A stretch of DNA of 5,146 nt. It comes from Clostridiales bacterium. GTDB taxonomy: Bacteria; Bacillota; Clostridia; Christensenellales; Aristaeellaceae. The stretch is taken from contig JAAZAQ010000217.1 in NCBI GenBank assembly GCA_012514225.1, positions 1 to 5,146 on the forward strand, written 5' to 3'. The notes under the pieces were generated by a model that ran no database searches, had not been told where the DNA came from, and saw only the letters and a program-made list of their open reading frames with translations. The position numbers were made by a program, and so were the translations under genes. Positions within the stretch are counted from its first letter, which is position 1; every line of letters begins with the position of its first letter. This document shows positions 4,899 to 5,146 of this stretch, one piece after another.

Positions 4899-5146
4899 AT
4901 GAAAACCCACAGCACCGATTATTTCAACGCCTTCATCCAGGTCGCGGAGGACTGCCCGGCGCAAAAAGGCGAGGCGCCGCCGGACAAGGAGCCCAAGACC
5001 GCAGCGCGGCGGGAATTCGAGATGATTTCCGGGGCGCCCTACCGGCACACCTCCGACGACGCGCAGTATGAAATCCGCGCGAAGCCGAAGGGCATCAGCC
5101 GGGAGGCGTACTTTTCGAAGGGCCAGCCCTGTTTCCGCGCGTCCGC
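4899..5146 (+). CDS. DUF6157-family protein, 3' end cut by the window
   Basis: The first 82 residues are present and the frame is open to the right edge. I recognise DUF6157, a family of small proteins of unknown function, from YFNAFIQVAEDCP (8-20), the short AQKGEAPP stretch, FEMISGAPYRHTSDD (40-54) and the FSKGQPCFRAS block (72-82). Members are usually about 130-140 residues, so roughly 50 are probably missing, normally a well-conserved C-terminal part. The segment between YEIRAK and FSKGQPC looks shorter than in the members I recall. No signal peptide or membrane segment is seen, so it is likely cytoplasmic. ATG 4899 is supported by AAGGGGGAG (4882-4890) 8 nt upstream and by alignment of the family start. 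It is divergent from the kinase gene (162 nt between starts). No function can be assigned. Confidence 0.8.
   Translation, partial: MKTHSTDYFNAFIQVAEDCPAQKGEAPPDKEPKTAARREFEMISGAPYRHTSDDAQYEIRAKPKGISREAYFSKGQPCFRAS

Noticed and set aside
4737..5048. 104-codon N-terminal extension of the sugar kinase
   Set aside because: It would start upstream of a near-consensus promoter, overlaps the divergent DUF6157 gene, and has low-complexity sequence unlike the family, whose homology starts just after ATG 4736.

Overview
The window looks like chromosomal DNA from a high-GC member of the Bacillota, most likely class Clostridia. This rests on four things: a RadA whose C-terminal domain carries the DEPAxDLA signature I know from Bacillus-type RadA, a Firmicutes-type thiamine pyrophosphokinase, a secreted protein made of tandem peptidoglycan-binding repeats, and clear sigma-A promoters. 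The genus is not determinable by eye. GC is high inside genes, so every real gene casts long open shadow frames, and it falls in the gaps between genes.

Layout from left to right. Positions 1-388 hold no convincing gene. They contain a cluster of perfect or near-perfect inverted repeats (9-67, 79-108, 116-133, 139-162) and, at 341-366, the intrinsic terminator of the next gene. Positions 389-1432 (minus) encode a secreted protein with four PG_binding_1 repeats and no enzymatic domain. Its promoter lies inside an 8-bp operator-like dyad (1471-1499). Positions 1554-2954 (minus) encode the DNA recombination/repair ATPase RadA, with a TTG start. Divergently, 3007-3633 (plus) encodes thiamine pyrophosphokinase behind a perfect extended -10 and a leader of only about 10 nt. 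Convergently, 3630-4736 (minus) encodes an N-acetylhexosamine 1-kinase-like phosphotransferase whose stop codon overlaps that of the thiamine gene. It has a near-consensus promoter (TTGACA, 17 nt, TACAAT). Divergently again, 4899 to the right edge (plus) begins a DUF6157-family protein that is cut by the window.

The genes do not form one pathway. They are separate units for repair, cofactor synthesis, sugar phosphorylation and the cell envelope, arranged as alternating divergent and convergent pairs, with regulation packed into short gaps. I see no defence island, prophage, CRISPR array, insertion sequence, tRNA or rRNA, and no evidence of a new multi-gene system. The points most worth a second look are the dyad around the -10 of the peptidoglycan-binding gene, the palindrome cluster at the left edge, and the compressed radA/thiamine-kinase promoter region.
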